Shown here: in pieces, positions 16,151 to 23,491 of the stretch
How positions within the stretch are numbered: position 1 is the stretch's first letter
Layout of the letters: the number at the start of each line of letters is the position of its first letter
Assembly: GCA_945905835.1 (NCBI GenBank)
Contig: CAMDQJ010000013.1
Span: 1 to 51,334, forward strand
DNA: 51,334 nucleotides
Reading direction: 5' to 3'
Source of the DNA: Asaia bogorensis
GTDB lineage: Bacteria > Pseudomonadota > Alphaproteobacteria > Reyranellales > Reyranellaceae
Notes under the pieces: model-generated
The model's input: the letters and a program-made list of their open reading frames with translations, nothing else
Told to the model about the DNA's origin: nothing
The model's database searches: none
Made by a program: the position numbers and the translations under genes

Positions 16151-16440
16151 GACGCCGCCCCGTCGAAGATGATCAGGTTGCCGGCGCTGCTCTTCAGCCG
16201 GAGCGCGATGATCTTCTGGTAGGCCTGCGACCTGTACCAGGTCTCGGCGTCGGCGCGCGACGCGAACTCGATGATCACCACCCGGGGATTGGGCCATTTT
16301 CCCTCGAGCTCGGTCCACCTGCCGCCGCGCGCGATGAAGGTTGCGCCGAAGGGCACCAGCGTCGCCGGCACCAGCTTGCGGTATTCGTCGAAAATCGCCT
16401 GGTCCTCGACCGTCTCCGAGGCGATCACATAGGCCTTCAT
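16147..16440 (-). CDS. DUF1330 domain-containing protein
   Basis: A 97-aa dimeric ferredoxin-like alpha/beta-barrel protein of the DUF1330 family. Signature segments are 'MKAYVIASETVEDQAIFDEY', 'GATFIARGGRWTELEGKWP', 'PRVVIIEFASRADAETWYRS' and a final 'AYQKIIALRLKSSAGNLIIFDG'. A strong ribosome binding site (AGGAGA) precedes it. Function is not established; related small proteins are associated with metabolite oxidation and detoxification. It is the first gene of a three-gene minus-strand operon, divergent from an HpaB-type oxygenase 100 bases away. Confidence 0.9.
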   Translation of the reverse strand: MKAYVIASETVEDQAIFDEYRKLVPATLVPFGATFIARGGRWTELEGKWPNPRVVIIEFASRADAETWYRSQAYQKIIALRLKSSAGNLIIFDGAAS

Positions 16441-16539
16441 GGCTGTCTCCTGTCGTTGATCCGCCATGGTCGCACTTGCGGCAGCAACACCGCTATGGCC
16501 GAAATGGTGGCCACCACCACGCCCGCCCGAGGACCACCG

Positions 16540-18066
16540 ATGCCCATCATGACCGGCAAGCAATACATCGACTCTCTCCGCGACGGCCGCCGGCTGTTCA
16601 TCGACGGCAAGGTGGTGTCCGACGTCACCGCCTACCCGCCGCTGCAGGGCGTCATCGCCACCATCGCTGGCCTCTGCGACGACCAGCACGACCCGGCTCT
16701 GCGCGACGTGCTGACCTACAAATCGCCAACCACCGGCCAGCCGGTGAGCACGACCTATCTCGAGGCCCGCAGCGCGGCGGAGTTCGCAGCCCTTGCCGGC
16801 TGCTTCCATCTGCGCGCCCGGCAGACCTTCGGCCTGATGGGCCGGCTCACCGATTTCATGTCGGCCTTCCTGGTCGACCAGGCCGTCGCGCTGCGCGCGC
16901 TCGGCAAGACCGAGGCGGCGGCGCGCGCCCAGGGCATGGTCGAGCATTGCCGCGAGAACGACCTGCAGGTCACCCACGCGCTGATCGATCCGCAGTCCGA
17001 CCGCTCGACGCTCGATGCGCCCTCGCAGGCGGTGCAGGTCGTCGAGCGGACGGCCGACGGCGTCGTCGTGAGCGGCTGCCGCATGCTCTCGACCTTGGCC
17101 CCGGTCGCCAACGAGTGCTACGTCGGCCCCTATTATCCGCGCAAGGCGGGCGAGGAGAAGTTCGTGCTGGCCTTCGTCGTGCCGATGAATGCCCCGGGCC
17201 TCACGATCCTCTGCCGCGAGAGCTTCTATCGCGGCGAGGACGCCTTCGACCGGCCGCTCAGCAGCCGCTTCGACGAGGGCGACGCCATCCTGATGTTCGA
17301 CCGCGTGGTGGTGCCGCACGAGCGCATGATCATCGACGGCGACCTCGAGGCCTATAACGGCATGCTGACGGCGCGGCCGGGCTACACGCCGATCCAGGCC
17401 ACCATCCGCTCGACCATGAAGCTGCGCTTCCTCGCCGGTCTCGCCACGGCGATCGCGCGCGCCAACGGCCGCGACAAGCTCCCGCGCTTCCAGGCCGCCA
17501 TCGGCGAGCTGATCGCGCTGGTGAGCGTGGCCGAAGGGATCCGCGTCGGCGCGATCGCCGAGGGCCAGAGGCGGGCCGAAGCCTTTGCCCGCGGCGAGAT
17601 GCGGATCGAGGGCGACGGCATCACCGAACCGAAGGTGACCGGCGTCTGCGGCGGGGCGGCCATCAACTTCTACTTCCCCTACGCCAATACCAAGGCGGCC
17701 GACGTGCTGCGGCTGGCCGCCGGATCGGGCGTGCTTGCCATGACCGCCGCCGACTACGCCAATACAGAGGTCGGCCCGCTGATGGACAAGTGGCTGGTCG
17801 GGCCGAACATCGACGCCAGGCGGCGGCTGCAGCTCATGAAGCTCGCCTGGGACATGACCGGCAGCGAATTCGGCTCGCGCGCCGGGCTCTACGAGCGGCT
17901 TTACTCCGGCGATCCCGAGATCAATGCGCAGCGCTGGTTCAGGAGCGGCATCACTAGGGATTGTGAGGCACTGGTCGAGCGGCTGCTTGGTCCGCAAGCG
18001 GACGGTTCTCGCCCAACCTTGCCGCACCGCCTGCCGCACTGCTATCGTGATTATGCGATAATTTGA
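16540..18066 (+). CDS. 4-hydroxyphenylacetate 3-hydroxylase (HpaB)-family flavin monooxygenase
   Basis: A 508-aa HpaB-like enzyme with an acyl-CoA dehydrogenase fold. It starts 'MTGKQYIDSLRDGRRLFIDG', which is near-diagnostic for this family, and continues with 'CREN.LQVTHALIDPQSDRS' and 'VPHERMIIDGDL'. ATG 16540 is chosen because it follows CGAGGACCACC and matches the family N-terminus. Such enzymes use FADH2 from a separate flavin reductase to hydroxylate phenols; the only reductase in the window is at 5879. The C-terminal 25 residues look unlike the family. Substrate unknown. Confidence 0.9.
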   Translation: MPIMTGKQYIDSLRDGRRLFIDGKVVSDVTAYPPLQGVIATIAGLCDDQHDPALRDVLTYKSPTTGQPVSTTYLEARSAAEFAALAGCFHLRARQTFGLMGRLTDFMSAFLVDQAVALRALGKTEAAARAQGMVEHCRENDLQVTHALIDPQSDRSTLDAPSQAVQVVERTADGVVVSGCRMLSTLAPVANECYVGPYYPRKAGEEKFVLAFVVPMNAPGLTILCRESFYRGEDAFDRPLSSRFDEGDAILMFDRVVVPHERMIIDGDLEAYNGMLTARPGYTPIQATIRSTMKLRFLAGLATAIARANGRDKLPRFQAAIGELIALVSVAEGIRVGAIAEGQRRAEAFARGEMRIEGDGITEPKVTGVCGGAAINFYFPYANTKAADVLRLAAGSGVLAMTAADYANTEVGPLMDKWLVGPNIDARRRLQLMKLAWDMTGSEFGSRAGLYERLYSGDPEINAQRWFRSGITRDCEALVERLLGPQADGSRPTLPHRLPHCYRDYAII

Positions 18067-18858
18067 TTGAGCGACCGTTTCATTTTTTTGACCCTTTGGA
18101 TTGGCCGTGTTCCGGAAGAAATCCCTACCGCGTCCAGCTCGCCAGCGGCTTCGCTCACCGTAGTGCCGGCGCGCGGGTCGACCGCACCGTCGGTCATCGG
18201 TGCGGGCACGACGTTCCGTGGCGATTTCGCCGGCGACGGCAATTTGCAGGTCGAAGGCAAGATGGTCGGCCGCGTCGATGTCGATCGGCTTCTGCTCGCA
18301 AAAGGCGGCACGGTCGAAGGCGATATCGTTGCGCGGGCAGTGCAAATTTCCGGCGCCTGCGCCGGCTCCGTCCACGCCCGGTCGATAACCTTGTCCGCCA
18401 CGGCCAAGGTACGGGGCGACATCCAGTACGATGAGCTGGCGATAAAGACCGGCGCCCAGCTCGAAGGTCAGTCGAGGCGAAATGCCGGAATGGCGGTCGG
18501 CAGTCTGCTGCGCTACGGCCGGTCGGCAATGGGCCTCAGCGTGTCGGACATCAGCCAGAGCCTGCGGCTGCGCCGCGCCCATGTCGAAGCCCTCGAGGCC
18601 GGCCGGTTCGGCGAGCTTCCGGGCGACATCTATATACCGGCCTTCCTGCGCCGCTATGCGACCTACGTCGGACTCGAGCCGGCGAAAATACTGGAAATTT
18701 ACTACGGTGAAGCAGGCCTGCAGATCGAGCGACCCGTCTCGTTTCCGGCCGACCTGCCGAGGAGAAAATTCCGCGCGGCACCGATCGGCGTTCTCGTCCT
18801 TGGTGCGATCATCGTCGCCACCTTCTACGTGCTGTGGAACCGCGTGCTCGTCGTGTAG
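18067..18858 (+). CDS. Bactofilin domain fused to a RodZ-like helix-turn-helix and C-terminal membrane helix
   Basis: A 263-aa frame with three parts. About residues 40-137 form a bactofilin beta-helix ('GAGTTFRGDFAGDGNLQVEG', 'GTVEGDIVARAV', 'ATAKVRGDIQYDELAIKTGA'). About 139-215 match the RodZ-type HTH ('LSVSDISQSLRLRRAHVEAL', 'GELPGDIYIPAFLRRYATYV'). About 236-258 is a single membrane helix. The only start in this frame is TTG 18067, directly after the HpaB stop. A GTG at 18107 opens VFRKKSLPRP, matching the second bactofilin's MFQKKSLPRP, but needs one extra base near 18138-18145 to enter this frame. So either the N-terminus is non-native or one base is missing. A membrane-anchored bactofilin polymer scaffold is the likely role. 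Confidence 0.75.
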   Translation: MSDRFIFLTLWIGRVPEEIPTASSSPAASLTVVPARGSTAPSVIGAGTTFRGDFAGDGNLQVEGKMVGRVDVDRLLLAKGGTVEGDIVARAVQISGACAGSVHARSITLSATAKVRGDIQYDELAIKTGAQLEGQSRRNAGMAVGSLLRYGRSAMGLSVSDISQSLRLRRAHVEALEAGRFGELPGDIYIPAFLRRYATYVGLEPAKILEIYYGEAGLQIERPVSFPADLPRRKFRAAPIGVLVLGAIIVATFYVLWNRVLVV

Positions 18859-18881
18859 TCAACTTCCTCAAGGCGTTCGTC

Positions 18882-19066
18882 ATGTTCCAGAAGAAGTCCC
18901 TGCCTCGTCCAACCCCTCCCGCGGCTTCGATCGCCGCCGCGGCGCCGCCGGGTTCGGACGCACCGTCGATCGTCGGCGCGAACTTGACCTTCCGGGGCGA
19001 TATCGTCGTCGGCGGCGGCGACGTGCGCGTCGAGGGCAAGGTGTTCGGCCGCATCGATGTCGATCG
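18882..19066 (+). pseudogene. Second bactofilin, truncated after about 62 residues
   Basis: ATG 18882, 23 bases after the fusion gene, opens MFQKKSLPRPTPPAASIAAA and a bactofilin start ('APSIVGANLTFRGDIVVGGG', 'VEGKVFGRIDVDR') clearly paralogous to 18150-18290. After GATGTCGATCG at 19066 similarity to any bactofilin stops, and the frame reads on as low-complexity nonsense into the ABC operon. The 3' two thirds are lost, so this is the left break point of the ABC-operon insertion. Together with the fusion gene it points to a former tandem bactofilin pair. Confidence 0.75.
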
Positions 19067-19115
19067 TCGCCTTCGACAATACTCATGGCGGCGTTCGCCG
19101 CGAATAGATCCTGCC

Positions 19116-19155
19116 CCGCAGGCTAATTCCCGTAATCCCGCTCCATCTCCCGGTC
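19116..19155. repeat. 40-base direct repeat flanking the ABC operon, left copy
   Basis: Matches 22566-22605 at 34 of 40 positions by hand alignment, with a spacing of 3,450 bases. On the minus strand both copies encode the same peptide tail ending in a stop (DREMERDYGN here, DRELERDYGK on the right), so they are 3' ends of paralogous genes. Upstream of the tail (above 19156) the two copies diverge. Confidence 0.65.
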
Positions 19156-19320
19156 GAGACTGCCCGGCGCAAGACCAGTTGTGCCGCACTGGGCAAATTG
19201 CCACACTCGCACTCCAACCAAGCCGGCCGAGGCAGACCACGCCTAACGGGTACGCCTTCGCCGAAGGGACAGGAATGCCACCGCGCGCCAGAACGCGGGG
19301 CCAGGGGAAGGAGCCGAACG
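19156..19320. other. Non-coding stretch upstream of the ABC operon
   Basis: No protein-like frame is seen between the left repeat and the first permease. It should contain the operon promoter; a TTGTGC-type element near 19179 is only a weak candidate. A good ribosome binding site (AAGGAG) lies at 19307-19312. Confidence 0.4.
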
Positions 19321-20229
19321 ATGGCGGGCACGTCCACGATCGACAGCCCGGCGGCGGCCACGAACACCACGCCTGTGGCGCGGCGACGCGGCACATTTGG
19401 CGCCGACAAACTCTGGGCGTTGGCCTTTGTCACCCCCTATGTCGCGATATTCGTGGCCTTCGTGATCTACCCGATCGGCTATGGGCTGTGGCTGGGCAGC
19501 GATCCGGCCAGCTATCGCGCGCTGTTTGACGATCCGGTCTATCCGCGCACGGCGGTGAACACGCTGCTCTATCTGCTGTTCGGCGTGAACCTGAAATTGC
19601 TGTTGGCGCTGCTGCTGTCGGGCTTTTTCATGCGCAAGGGCTGGTGGACGAAGATCCTGCTGCTGGTCTTCATGCTGCCCTGGGCAGTGCCGGCGCTGCC
19701 CAGCTATCTGTCCATCAACTGGATGCTGAACGGGCAATGGGGGCTGATCAACAATTTCATTTGGCTGGTGGCGCAGGTTGATGGGCCGCCCTGGCTCGAC
19801 AGTCCGGGCTTCGCGTTCGGTTCGGTCATTTATGGCCATATCTGGAAATGGCTACCCTTCTGGACCCTGATCTTCCTCGCCGGGCGCATGGCCATTTCGC
19901 GCGAACTGTATGAGGCCGCGGACGTCGATGGCGCCAGCCCGGTCCAGAAATTCATGCACGTGACCCTGCCGCTGATGGCGGGGATGTACCTGGTCTGCAC
20001 CATGCTCTCCACTATCTGGGCGCTGGGCGATTTCAACGCCGTGCGCTTCATCTCCGGCGGCGGGCCGGCGCTGTCGACGCATGTGCTCGCGACCCTGGGC
20101 ATCCGCAACGCATTCGAACTGGGCGATCCCAAACTGGGCATGGCGACGGTGTTGACGGCGCTACCCTTGCTGATCCCGCTGGTGATCCTGCTGATGCGCC
20201 AGTTGCGGCGCAGCGAGGTCACGATATGA
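19321..20229 (+). CDS. Carbohydrate ABC transporter permease (MalF/UgpA type)
   Basis: A 302-aa inner-membrane permease. Six membrane helices are evident, including 'LWALAFVTPYVAIFVAFVIY' and 'LLLVFMLPWAVPALPSYLSI'. The cytoplasmic EAA loop reads 'ELYEAADVDGASPVQKFMHV' followed by 'TLPLM', the ATPase docking motif of CUT1 permeases. The start is at ATG 19321 behind AAGGAG. It overlaps the second permease by four bases (ATGA). It is typical of uptake systems for oligosaccharides or glycerol phosphates. Confidence 0.95.
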   Translation: MAGTSTIDSPAAATNTTPVARRRGTFGADKLWALAFVTPYVAIFVAFVIYPIGYGLWLGSDPASYRALFDDPVYPRTAVNTLLYLLFGVNLKLLLALLLSGFFMRKGWWTKILLLVFMLPWAVPALPSYLSINWMLNGQWGLINNFIWLVAQVDGPPWLDSPGFAFGSVIYGHIWKWLPFWTLIFLAGRMAISRELYEAADVDGASPVQKFMHVTLPLMAGMYLVCTMLSTIWALGDFNAVRFISGGGPALSTHVLATLGIRNAFELGDPKLGMATVLTALPLLIPLVILLMRQLRRSEVTI

Positions 20230-21077
20230 CCGCGCAACGCCGGGACCGTGCGATCAACGGCATTGGCGTGGCGTTGCTGTCGGCGGTGCTGCTGGTTTGG
20301 ACGCTGCTGCCGATCTACAACATCATCCGCGTGGCCATGCAGGAAAAGGAGGAAGTGCTCAGCACCTCCGTCTACCCGATCGCGCCCAGCCCGCATGCGT
20401 TCAGCGTCGTGTTCCGCCAGGCCTTCTGGCTGCTGGAGACGTTCTGGAACCAGATGGGCAACAGTTTCTACATCGGTGTCGTTGTCGCGTTCTTGACCCT
20501 GGCCATCGGGTCCCTGACCAGTTTCGCCATCAGCCGGATGCGCATCCGCAGCGGCTGGATGCTGACCAATGCGGCGCTGCTGACCTATGTGATCCCGATG
20601 TCGTTCCTGGCCATCCCTTTCTACGGCATCATGGGCAAGTATGGCCTAACCAACAATCCGCTCGCGGTGATCGCGGTTGAAGTGACCTTTGCCACGCCCT
20701 ATGCGATTTTCATTTTCCATCAATACGGCGCCTCGATCCCGTTCGAACTGGATGAGGCGGCGCGCATCGACGGTGCCTCGCCGCCGCAAATCTTCTTCCG
20801 CATCTATCTGCCGCTGATGGCCCCCGCCCTGGTGGCGATCGGCACCTATGCGCTGCTGCTGTCATGGAACGAATACCTCTATGCGTTCCTGCTGCTGTCG
20901 GGCGGCAAGGTCATCACCGTGCCGGTGGCACTCGGCAAATTCCTGGTGGGCGACGAGGCACCCTGGAATTATCTGATGGCGGCGGCAATCGTCTACGCCA
21001 TTCCGCCCTTGCTTATCTACTACGGGTTCCGCCGCAAGATGAGCGGCGGTCTGACCATGGGCGGGGTAAAAGGTTGA
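20226..21077 (+). CDS. Carbohydrate ABC transporter permease (MalG/UgpE type)
   Basis: A 283-aa permease with six helices and the EAA loop 'ELDEAARIDGASPPQIFFRI' followed by 'YLPLMAPAL'. It completes the heterodimeric CUT1 channel with the preceding permease (ATGA overlap). 'AFLTLAIGSLTSFAISRMRI' and 'VIPMSFLAIPFYGIMGKYGL' are usual MalG features. Confidence 0.95.
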   Translation: MTAQRRDRAINGIGVALLSAVLLVWTLLPIYNIIRVAMQEKEEVLSTSVYPIAPSPHAFSVVFRQAFWLLETFWNQMGNSFYIGVVVAFLTLAIGSLTSFAISRMRIRSGWMLTNAALLTYVIPMSFLAIPFYGIMGKYGLTNNPLAVIAVEVTFATPYAIFIFHQYGASIPFELDEAARIDGASPPQIFFRIYLPLMAPALVAIGTYALLLSWNEYLYAFLLLSGGKVITVPVALGKFLVGDEAPWNYLMAAAIVYAIPPLLIYYGFRRKMSGGLTMGGVKG

Positions 21078-21111
21078 ACGTGGCGCCAACGGCATCAGGG
21101 GAGAAAACAAG

Positions 21112-22482
21112 ATGAAGCGCATTTCACGGCGGCGGGCATTGGTTGGCGTGGGCGTCGCGGTCGCGGCGGGCACCGGCCTGATGCCGCGCCGCGCCAGGGC
21201 GGCCGGGGAACTCACGGTCTGGTGGACCCAGGGTTTCTACAAGGCCGAAAACGATGCCGTGATTGCCTGGATGGCGGACTGGGGAAAGCGCAACAACACC
21301 AAGGTCGATTTGACCATCATGAACGGGCCGGATGTGATCACCAAGCTGATCGCCGGCATGCAGGTGGGCGACGTGCCGGATGTGGTGCACACCGTCACCG
21401 GCGACCGCTTCCTGGTGCCGCGCTCGGCATGGAACGATCAGTTGGAGGATGTCTCCGATGTCGTGGAATCCCAGAAGGCCGAGTTCACAGAAACCGCGCT
21501 GATCAGCGCGCGCCTCTACAACGTCAAGCAGAAGAAATATTCGTATTACGGCGTGCCGACCAAAGGCTCCTCGCTGCTGACATCGGTGTGGCTGCCGTTG
21601 CTCGAGGAAGCCGGCTTTGCCGCGACCGATATGCCGGCCACGCAGGACAAATTTCACGATTTTTTTGAGATCGTGCAGGACAAGCTGCGCTCCAAGGGCA
21701 AGCGTATTTTCGGCCTCGGCTATTCGATGGCGGCGAAGGAGGCGGATGCCGGCAATCTGTTCCACCAGTTCCTTGTCACCTATGGCGGCGCCGGCATCGT
21801 CACGCCGGATGGCAAACTGAACATCGACGATGCCGCCGTGCGCAAGGCGGCGACCACGACGCTGGAGCGACTGACGACGCCGTTCAAGAAAGGCTATGTG
21901 CCGCCGGGTGCGATCAACTGGGGCGATGTCGACAACAACAACGCCTTCTTCGCCCGACAGATCGTGATGACGCCAAACGCCACCATCTCCATCCCCGCGG
22001 CGCAGATGGACAAGCCCGATCTCTACTACAAGGAGATCATTACCCGCGGCCTGCCCATGGGCAATGACGGCAAGCCGGTGGCGAGCGTGCTGGCGATTGC
22101 CCCCACCATCATCCCGAAAGGGTCGAAGAATGTCGACGCCGCCAAGGCGTTGCTGCGCGATTTCATCCAGCCGGCGAATATAAACGCCTATCTCAAGGAA
22201 ACCCGCGCGCGCTATCTGCCGGTGATGACCTCCATCGTGAAGAACGATCCGTACTGGACCGACCCCAAGGACCCGCACCGCCCGGTTGCGGTGGACATGG
22301 GGCTGGTCAAGCCGACGGTGCCGTGGTGGATGTGCTACAACCCCGCCTATTCGGCCGTGCTGTCCGAGCAGATTTGGCCGCAGGCGGAAGCCAATATCAC
22401 GCAACGCAACATGACCCCGGAACAGGCCACCGAGGAAGCGGCCAAGCGGATCAAGCAGCTGTTCGAGCAGTATCAGAAATAA
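21112..22482 (+). CDS. Carbohydrate ABC transporter extracellular substrate-binding protein
   Basis: A 456-aa family-1 extracellular binding protein. It has a Tat-type leader (MKRISRRRALVGVGVAVAAG, with the SRRRALVG motif), then 'ELTVWWTQGFYKAENDAVIA' and later Trp/Tyr-rich segments such as 'KPTVPWWMCYNPAYSAV'. A GGGGAGAAAAC ribosome binding site lies just upstream. It is last in the operon; there is no ATP-binding subunit gene, so an MsmK/UgpC-like ATPase must come from elsewhere if the system works. The ligand cannot be read from the sequence. Confidence 0.93.
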   Translation: MKRISRRRALVGVGVAVAAGTGLMPRRARAAGELTVWWTQGFYKAENDAVIAWMADWGKRNNTKVDLTIMNGPDVITKLIAGMQVGDVPDVVHTVTGDRFLVPRSAWNDQLEDVSDVVESQKAEFTETALISARLYNVKQKKYSYYGVPTKGSSLLTSVWLPLLEEAGFAATDMPATQDKFHDFFEIVQDKLRSKGKRIFGLGYSMAAKEADAGNLFHQFLVTYGGAGIVTPDGKLNIDDAAVRKAATTTLERLTTPFKKGYVPPGAINWGDVDNNNAFFARQIVMTPNATISIPAAQMDKPDLYYKEIITRGLPMGNDGKPVASVLAIAPTIIPKGSKNVDAAKALLRDFIQPANINAYLKETRARYLPVMTSIVKNDPYWTDPKDPHRPVAVDMGLVKPTVPWWMCYNPAYSAVLSEQIWPQAEANITQRNMTPEQATEEAAKRIKQLFEQYQK

Positions 22483-22492
22483 CAACCCGGGC

Positions 22493-22510
22493 GCGGGCGA
22501 GTTCGCCCGT
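22493..22510 (+). terminator. Short GC hairpin after the ABC operon
   Basis: CGGGCG-AGTT-CGCCCG (22494-22509) forms a 6-bp stem with a tetraloop, extended by one G-U pair, 11 bases after the binding-protein stop. No T-run follows (CTGGCTTTCC), so it is at best a weak intrinsic terminator. Confidence 0.4.
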
Positions 22511-22565
22511 CTGGCTTTCCGGTCGGAATGAAATCGCTCTGCGCCGACTTCGGACGCGCCGCGGA

Positions 22566-22605
22566 CCGCAGGCTATTTCCCGTAATCGCGTTCCAGCTCG
22601 CGATC
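22566..22605. repeat. 40-base direct repeat flanking the ABC operon, right copy
   Basis: Partner of 19116-19155 (34 of 40 identical). Here the encoded minus-strand tail is preserved further upstream, to about 22690. The two copies bracket the three ABC genes exactly, without intruding into them. Confidence 0.65.
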
Positions 22606-22690
22606 CATCTCGTCGAACGGGTGCCAGTCGTCCGGCATCATGTACGCGACCTCGCGGATCTCGGGTTCGCGGCCGCACTCGATCGCTCGT
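22573..22690 (-). pseudogene. C-terminal fragment of an unknown protein ending DRELERDYGK
   Basis: The minus-strand frame encodes about 38 residues including 'EIREVAYMMPDDWHPFDEMD' before its stop at 22573-22575. Beyond about 22690 the sequence belongs to a plus-strand SGNH-hydrolase fragment. The acidic, Trp-containing tail is protein-like, but I do not recognise the family. Confidence 0.45.
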
Positions 22691-22693
22691 CCG

Positions 22694-22873
22694 GACGACA
22701 TCAAAGCCCGCTTTGCCTTTGTCGGGGACAGCTTCTTCGAGTTCCAGCCGCTCAGCCGGACACCGCCCCAGGCGGTGGAAGAACGATTCGTGGCAAAGGG
22801 CAAAACCGGCATCGAGACGATCAACTTCGGCGTCAGCGGCACCGGCATCCAGAGCTACTTCTATCGCCTGCGC
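22694..22873 (+). pseudogene. Internal fragment of an SGNH/GDSL-type hydrolase
   Basis: The frame reads 'RFAFVGDSFFEFQPLSRTPP' and then 'GIETINFGVSGTGIQSYFYR', which are block I (GDS with the nucleophile Ser) and block II-like (G.S) segments of SGNH hydrolases of the kind found with polysaccharide acylation. Both ends are missing: left at about 22690 (unknown tail) and right at about 22873 (integrase fragment). It is only 60 codons long. Confidence 0.6.
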
Positions 22874-23430
22874 ACCGTGGCGATGGCATGGCGGAATACT
22901 GCACCGATGATCGCTCGCATCCGCCGCGCCGTCTCCAGCCGGCCACGCGCCTCGACCTTTTTCAGGATTGCCAGCACCTCTGCCGCCTTAATCGCCGCAA
23001 TCGGGCGGTTGCCAATATCCGGATAGGCCTGCTCCAGCAGCCAGCGGTTCTTCGTCAGGGTCGCGTTGGCACGCTTCCGCCCGCCCTGCCGCGCCAAATA
23101 CTCCTCCGCCACTACCCGGAACGTCGTTGCCGCCTCGTTGGCCTGCGTCAGCCGCTCCAGCTTGCGCACTTCGTTTGGATCGAAGCCCTTGCGCAGCCGC
23201 TCACGCTCCGCGTCGCGCATCTCGCGAGCCTCTTTCAGCGACACCTCGGGATAACTGCCCAGCGCCAGCAACTTCTCGCGCTCGCCATAGCGATACGCAA
23301 AGCGCCACAGCTTCGACTTCGACGGCTTCACCAGCAAATAAAGCCAGCCGCCATCGCCCAATTTGTATGGGCGCGCGCGCGGTTTCGCGTTCTTTACCTT
23401 CGTGTCGGTCAACAATGCTTTGACGGCCAT
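22861..23430 (-). pseudogene. Truncated P4-type tyrosine recombinase (integrase)
   Basis: From ATG 23430 the product has the arm-binding DUF4102 domain ('ALLTDTKVKNAKPRARPYKL', 'GGWLYLLVKPSKSKLWRFAY', 'LLALGSYPEVSLKEAREMRD') and then the SAM-like core-binding domain ('RVVAEEYLARQGGRKRANAT', 'IKAAEVLAILKKVEARGRLE', 'AIIGAVFRHAIAT'). It ends near 22861, where it meets the SGNH fragment. The catalytic domain with the R..HxxR..Y residues is gone, so it is about 190 instead of 400 aa and cannot recombine DNA. Confidence 0.85.
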
Positions 23431-23441
23431 GAGCGCCACCT

Positions 23442-23491
23442 GCGGGTATCGGACCAGCCGCCCGGATGTAGATACCCGCTACGATACCCGC
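23442..23491. repeat. Three GCGGGTATC repeats upstream of the integrase (probable arm-type sites)
   Basis: GCGGGTATC occurs on the plus strand at 23442-23450 and on the minus strand at 23471-23479 and 23483-23491; the last two form a 12-base tandem. Short repeats of 'GGGTATC' character directly upstream of P4-type integrase genes are commonly arm-type integrase or excisionase sites. Confidence 0.55.

Noticed and set aside
16147..18582. An 811-codon minus-strand open frame across the HpaB-type gene
   Set aside because: It is the antisense of the HpaB-type and bactofilin genes; the translation is rich in Arg, His and Gly without domains. Only its last 98 codons (the DUF1330 gene) are real.
21124..22485. 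A 453-codon minus-strand frame exactly opposite the ABC binding protein
   Set aside because: The plus-strand product has a leader and family motifs; the antisense frame has none.
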